Assembly: GCA_031376425.1 (NCBI GenBank)
Contig: JANMDR010000226.1
Location: 1 to 15,036 of the forward strand
DNA from: JANMDR01 sp031376425
GTDB lineage: Bacteria > Pseudomonadota > Gammaproteobacteria > Burkholderiales > Usitatibacteraceae
Direction of reading: 5' to 3'
DNA: 15,036 nucleotides
Shown here: piece by piece, positions 12,731 through 15,036 of the stretch
How positions within the stretch are numbered: the stretch's first letter is position 1
Layout of the letters: every line of letters begins with the position of its first letter
The notes under the pieces: model-generated
Databases searched by the model: none
The model's input: the letters and a program-made list of their open reading frames with translations, nothing else
Told to the model about the DNA's origin: nothing
Position numbers and translations under genes: made by a program

Positions 12731-13915
12731 TTAGCCAAATCGAACTGAATACACCGGTGGGAAATTGCTACCCAAACTAGCCCAAGTTTCACCACGATCT
12801 TCCGATAGATACACGTTGCCTGATGTACTGCCAAAACATAGGCAATCACCCGCCACATCAAGACCATGCCGCAGCACAACATCGTAAGCATGTGCTTGCG
12901 GCAGGCCATTGCGTAGCACTTGCCAAGATTGCCCACCGTCGCTTGTTCGTGCAACACATAGACCACCACCAATTGCCATCCTTGCGGAATCTGCTTGCGT
13001 AGGCACTACCCACGCAGTGCGCCCGTCTTTTGCGTCAACCGCAATGGGAAAACCAAAATGCACACCGGATTCAGGCACACTAACTTTTTTCCAATTCTGA
13101 GCGCCGTCGTCGCTATAAAAAACTCCACAGTGATTCTGCTGCCAAAGATGATTGGGCTGATCATTACACGCCGCTACAAAATGGGGATCGTGCCCCCATT
13201 CTGCTGCCTGATCGGGCATGTAATCATTGGTCATGCCGCGGTTACGGGACGCCCAAGTGTGGCCGCCATCAGTAGATTCAATCACGCCAGCAGAGGATGC
13301 GGCCACATAAAGGTGATCAGGATTGCGCGGGTCAATAACGATTGAATGAATGCCCGGTTCAAACACGCCATAATCAATGCTTGCTGGCGTACCAGACCAA
13401 CAATTATCGCTGGTGGCATCACCCACAAACAAATCACCACCGCGGCTTTCATGGTTCCATAAGGGGCGGTTAAGCTCCCAACTGTTCCCACCATCATTGC
13501 TCACAAACAAGCCACCGGGAATCGTACCCGCATACAGCTTACCCGGTTGATTAGCCGCACCAAATGCTATATTCCATATCTTATACACGGTTGCATCCGC
13601 ATATTCTGGTAAGCCTGTCGGCGCGGCGGGGTCAAAATCTGGTGTTGGCAGCACCTTAACAATATAGCGCGCACCCTCCGGATATTTTAAAGACGATACA
13701 TCCTGCCAAGTAGCGCCGCCATCGTCTGAGCGTGACAGCTTTGGCCCCCAATGACCATGATCTAAAGAAGCCCACAAGGTGCCGCTACGCGGATCGCGTG
13801 CTGCGTAACACACGGGTACGCCTGCGTGTTCGATAGGACGCGCATGCCAACCGGATTCGGAACGATCAACTATTATTGTGCCCTTACGGGTGCCAAGCAA
13901 AATCATATTGGACAT
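12731..13915 (-). CDS. Cytoplasmic BNR/Asp-box beta-propeller protein (sialidase-like fold)
   Basis: The 394-residue protein contains six Asp boxes (S/T-x-D-x-G-x-x-W pattern) at about residues 63-70, 139-146, 214-221, 268-275, 324-331 and 371-378, for example SRSDDGGATW and IESTDGGHTW. This spacing predicts a six-bladed propeller of the BNR/sortilin/sialidase type. There is no signal peptide, and the N-terminal FRIP-type motif and arginine triad of true sialidases are not evident, so it should not be called a sialidase; a binding or scaffold role is possible. Start ATG 13915 has GAGG with about 8 bases of spacing, and a perfect TATAAT lies 41 bp upstream. It is the first gene before the MoaD-like and YdeI-like genes. 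Confidence 0.85.
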   Translation of the reverse strand: MSNMILLGTRKGTIIVDRSESGWHARPIEHAGVPVCYAARDPRSGTLWASLDHGHWGPKLSRSDDGGATWQDVSSLKYPEGARYIVKVLPTPDFDPAAPTGLPEYADATVYKIWNIAFGAANQPGKLYAGTIPGGLFVSNDGGNSWELNRPLWNHESRGGDLFVGDATSDNCWSGTPASIDYGVFEPGIHSIVIDPRNPDHLYVAASSAGVIESTDGGHTWASRNRGMTNDYMPDQAAEWGHDPHFVAACNDQPNHLWQQNHCGVFYSDDGAQNWKKVSVPESGVHFGFPIAVDAKDGRTAWVVPTQADSARMAIGGGLCVARTSDGGQSWQVLRNGLPQAHAYDVVLRHGLDVAGDCLCFGSTSGNVYLSEDRGETWASLGSNFPPVYSVRFG

Positions 13916-13955
13916 AATTTTAACCTCATGTAATTTAGTGATTACGTAGATTTGA

Positions 13956-13961
13956 ATTATA
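13956..13961 (-). promoter_or_regulatory. -10 box of the propeller/MoaD-like operon
   Basis: The minus strand reads TATAAT, a perfect sigma-70 -10 hexamer, 41 bp upstream of the propeller ATG. No good -35 is seen at 16-18 bases, so activator dependence is possible. Confidence 0.45.
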
Positions 13962-13994
13962 AAGCGCGGCTAGATATTCTGCTTGAATGACGGG

Positions 13995-14477
13995 TTAGGA
14001 GAGACCAAGAATCTCACCAACTGATTTCTTAACTTGTTCAACTAATTCTGGGTCCATGAACTTATATTCGTCTGGTATATCCAAGACATACACGGGTTTG
14101 TTTTCAAGCAGTCTTGTAAATTCAGCCACGATTCTAGATTTGTGTTTTTCTTCCATAACAAAAATAACATCTGACCAGCGGATATCGTCTACAGATACCT
14201 TGTGTCTAGCATTGGGGCTCGTACCTGCAGAGCGGACAGAAAGTTCAGCATGTCTGCACCATACCTGCTCGGCAGTAGGGCTGCGCCACTGGTTCCTACT
14301 ACAAATAAATAAAATATTTTTAGCTTGTTGCTTAGGCAACTGAACTTCAGCCAGCAATTGTTTTTCAGTGCTGCGCGGATATTCAAAACCCAACTGTTTC
14401 GCGCGCGCTAATTTCACAGAGCGGATATAAAGGTTTTTCCAGTTTTTTTCTTTAGGGAAATCATCTTTAACTGACAT
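13995..14477 (-). CDS. Low-molecular-weight protein tyrosine phosphatase family protein
   Basis: A 160-residue protein. Residues 53-160 match the small predicted tyrosine phosphatase family (COG4551 type): the P-loop is CSRNQWRS, a C-x5-R signature with nucleophile Cys59 and Arg65. It is followed by SPTAEQVW, VRSAGTS, VSVDDIRWSDVIFVMEEKHK, and a likely general-acid region LDIPDEYKFMDPEL near 133-146. It would dephosphorylate phosphotyrosine or small phosphate esters. Family members usually begin just before the P-loop; here a 50-residue Lys-rich extension precedes it. No internal ATG exists before the P-loop, so either the extension is real or a non-ATG start is used. The Shine-Dalgarno at ATG 14477 is poor. 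Confidence 0.82.
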   Translation of the reverse strand: MSVKDDFPKEKNWKNLYIRSVKLARAKQLGFEYPRSTEKQLLAEVQLPKQQAKNILFICSRNQWRSPTAEQVWCRHAELSVRSAGTSPNARHKVSVDDIRWSDVIFVMEEKHKSRIVAEFTRLLENKPVYVLDIPDEYKFMDPELVEQVKKSVGEILGLS

Positions 14478-14514
14478 ATTAAATCACGTTCTTGGGCTAC
14501 GTTGCCGCTGCCGA

Positions 14515-14952
14515 CTAGTTTTGCCACAACGTCGCAGCACGCACAGCCCTAACTGGAGCACCAAGGCTTTGAATGGCGGGTAGCGTTGCGTTGTGATGGG
14601 CGATGATTTGCGTAGCTGGTAGGTGCGCCTTGTCGTGCGTCGTGTGCGCATCAGATACCAAGATGACGGCGAAACCAAGGGACGCAGACCAACGCACAGT
14701 GGAGTCAATACAAAATTCAGTTGCGTACCCTGCTACAACAACAGCAGATACGTCATGATCGCGTAGCTGTTGTTGAAGATCAGAACTTGCGTATGGTGCA
14801 GACGTAGTCTTGCGGATGAAGATATCGCGCGAATCAACTTCAAGGCGGGCGTCGAGCAGCCACGCGGGCGCACCGTAGGCCAACGGGGTTCCCGGCGCTT
14901 CGTGTTGGATAAAAACCACGGGGTCAACAGCATCACGTGCTCGCTTGGCCAT
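14515..14952 (-). CDS. Isochorismatase-like cysteine hydrolase lacking its N-terminus
   Basis: The visible 145 residues are most of an isochorismatase-like hydrolase: VVFIQHEAPGTPLAYG, IFIRKTTSAPY with the catalytic Lys48, and VVVAGYATEFCIDSTVRWSA with the nucleophile Cys81 after the usual cis-peptide region. Intact members start with a strand carrying the third catalytic residue, Asp, about 30 residues before this ATG. The in-frame sequence upstream still looks like the family (DSLFAKEPRPAEIDLVLSNI), but the Asp strand is missing and an in-frame TAA lies at 15034-15036. Either the gene is a 5'-truncated pseudogene, or a frameshift lies at or beyond the window edge. Substrate unknown. Confidence 0.65.
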   Translation of the reverse strand: MAKRARDAVDPVVFIQHEAPGTPLAYGAPAWLLDARLEVDSRDIFIRKTTSAPYASSDLQQQLRDHDVSAVVVAGYATEFCIDSTVRWSASLGFAVILVSDAHTTHDKAHLPATQIIAHHNATLPAIQSLGAPVRAVRAATLWQN

Positions 14953-15036
14953 AAGATTGATATTGCTGAGGACGAGGTCAATTTCAGCAGGTCGCGGTTC
15001 TTTAGCGAAGAGGCTATCCCGAATTTTGTGTTTTTA

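Noticed and set aside
12727..12972. Upstream extension of the MoaD-like frame into the propeller gene
   Set aside because: The upstream residues are Cys/His-rich nonsense opposite a different frame of the propeller gene; the ATG at 12726 gives a complete beta-grasp protein.
12731..13915. True exo-alpha-sialidase
   Set aside because: Asp boxes are present, but there is no signal peptide and no visible FRIP motif or arginine triad; only the propeller fold is supported.

Overview
The window is chromosomal bacterial DNA of medium GC content that reads as a betaproteobacterium (Burkholderiales or Nitrosomonadales-like; lineage is inferred from gene content and order only). The main clue is the plus-strand run of a TRZ/ATZ-family deaminase (mtaD-like), ubiG and gph, an order familiar from betaproteobacteria. 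No rRNA, tRNA, CRISPR array, integrase or complete insertion sequence was seen.

Layout. (1) Positions 1-3915, plus strand: 3' part of an amidohydrolase (MTA/SAH deaminase-like), ubiG (ubiquinone O-methyltransferase), a Tat-exported DUF1501 protein and gph (phosphoglycolate phosphatase). (2) Positions 3938-5920, minus strand: azlC-azlD (branched-chain amino acid exporter, overlapping genes) followed by a membrane-anchored alpha/beta-hydrolase lipase, probably one operon. (3) Positions 6056-8900: an XRE-type regulator on the minus strand, divergent from a two-gene plus-strand unit encoding a small Ala/Val-rich exported or membrane protein and a DUF2145 protein with a Cys-containing tail. A perfect 17-bp palindrome in the divergent region is a candidate operator. 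(4) Positions 9061-14952, all minus strand: an accessory stretch of small single-domain genes: isochorismatase-like hydrolase (N-terminus missing), low-molecular-weight tyrosine phosphatase, a cytoplasmic six-Asp-box propeller protein, a MoaD/ThiS-like ubiquitin-fold protein, YdeI/OmpD-associated DUF1905 protein, an XRE-DUF4177 fusion, DUF1801, a broken small gene, DUF2200 and a GNAT acetyltransferase.

The most interesting points are in region 4. The propeller and the MoaD-like protein with a C-terminal Gly-Gly are separated by only 4 bp, with no E1-like or MoaE partner in the window. A 165-bp fold-back (MITE-like) element with 14-bp terminal inverted repeats sits inside a small degraded gene. 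Five copies of a short ACGAC-type motif, spaced at exactly 11 bp, lie upstream of the XRE-DUF4177 gene, which itself has an internal ATG with a well-placed Shine-Dalgarno sequence in front of the DUF4177 domain.

All functional calls rest on reading motifs by eye; no database search was possible.
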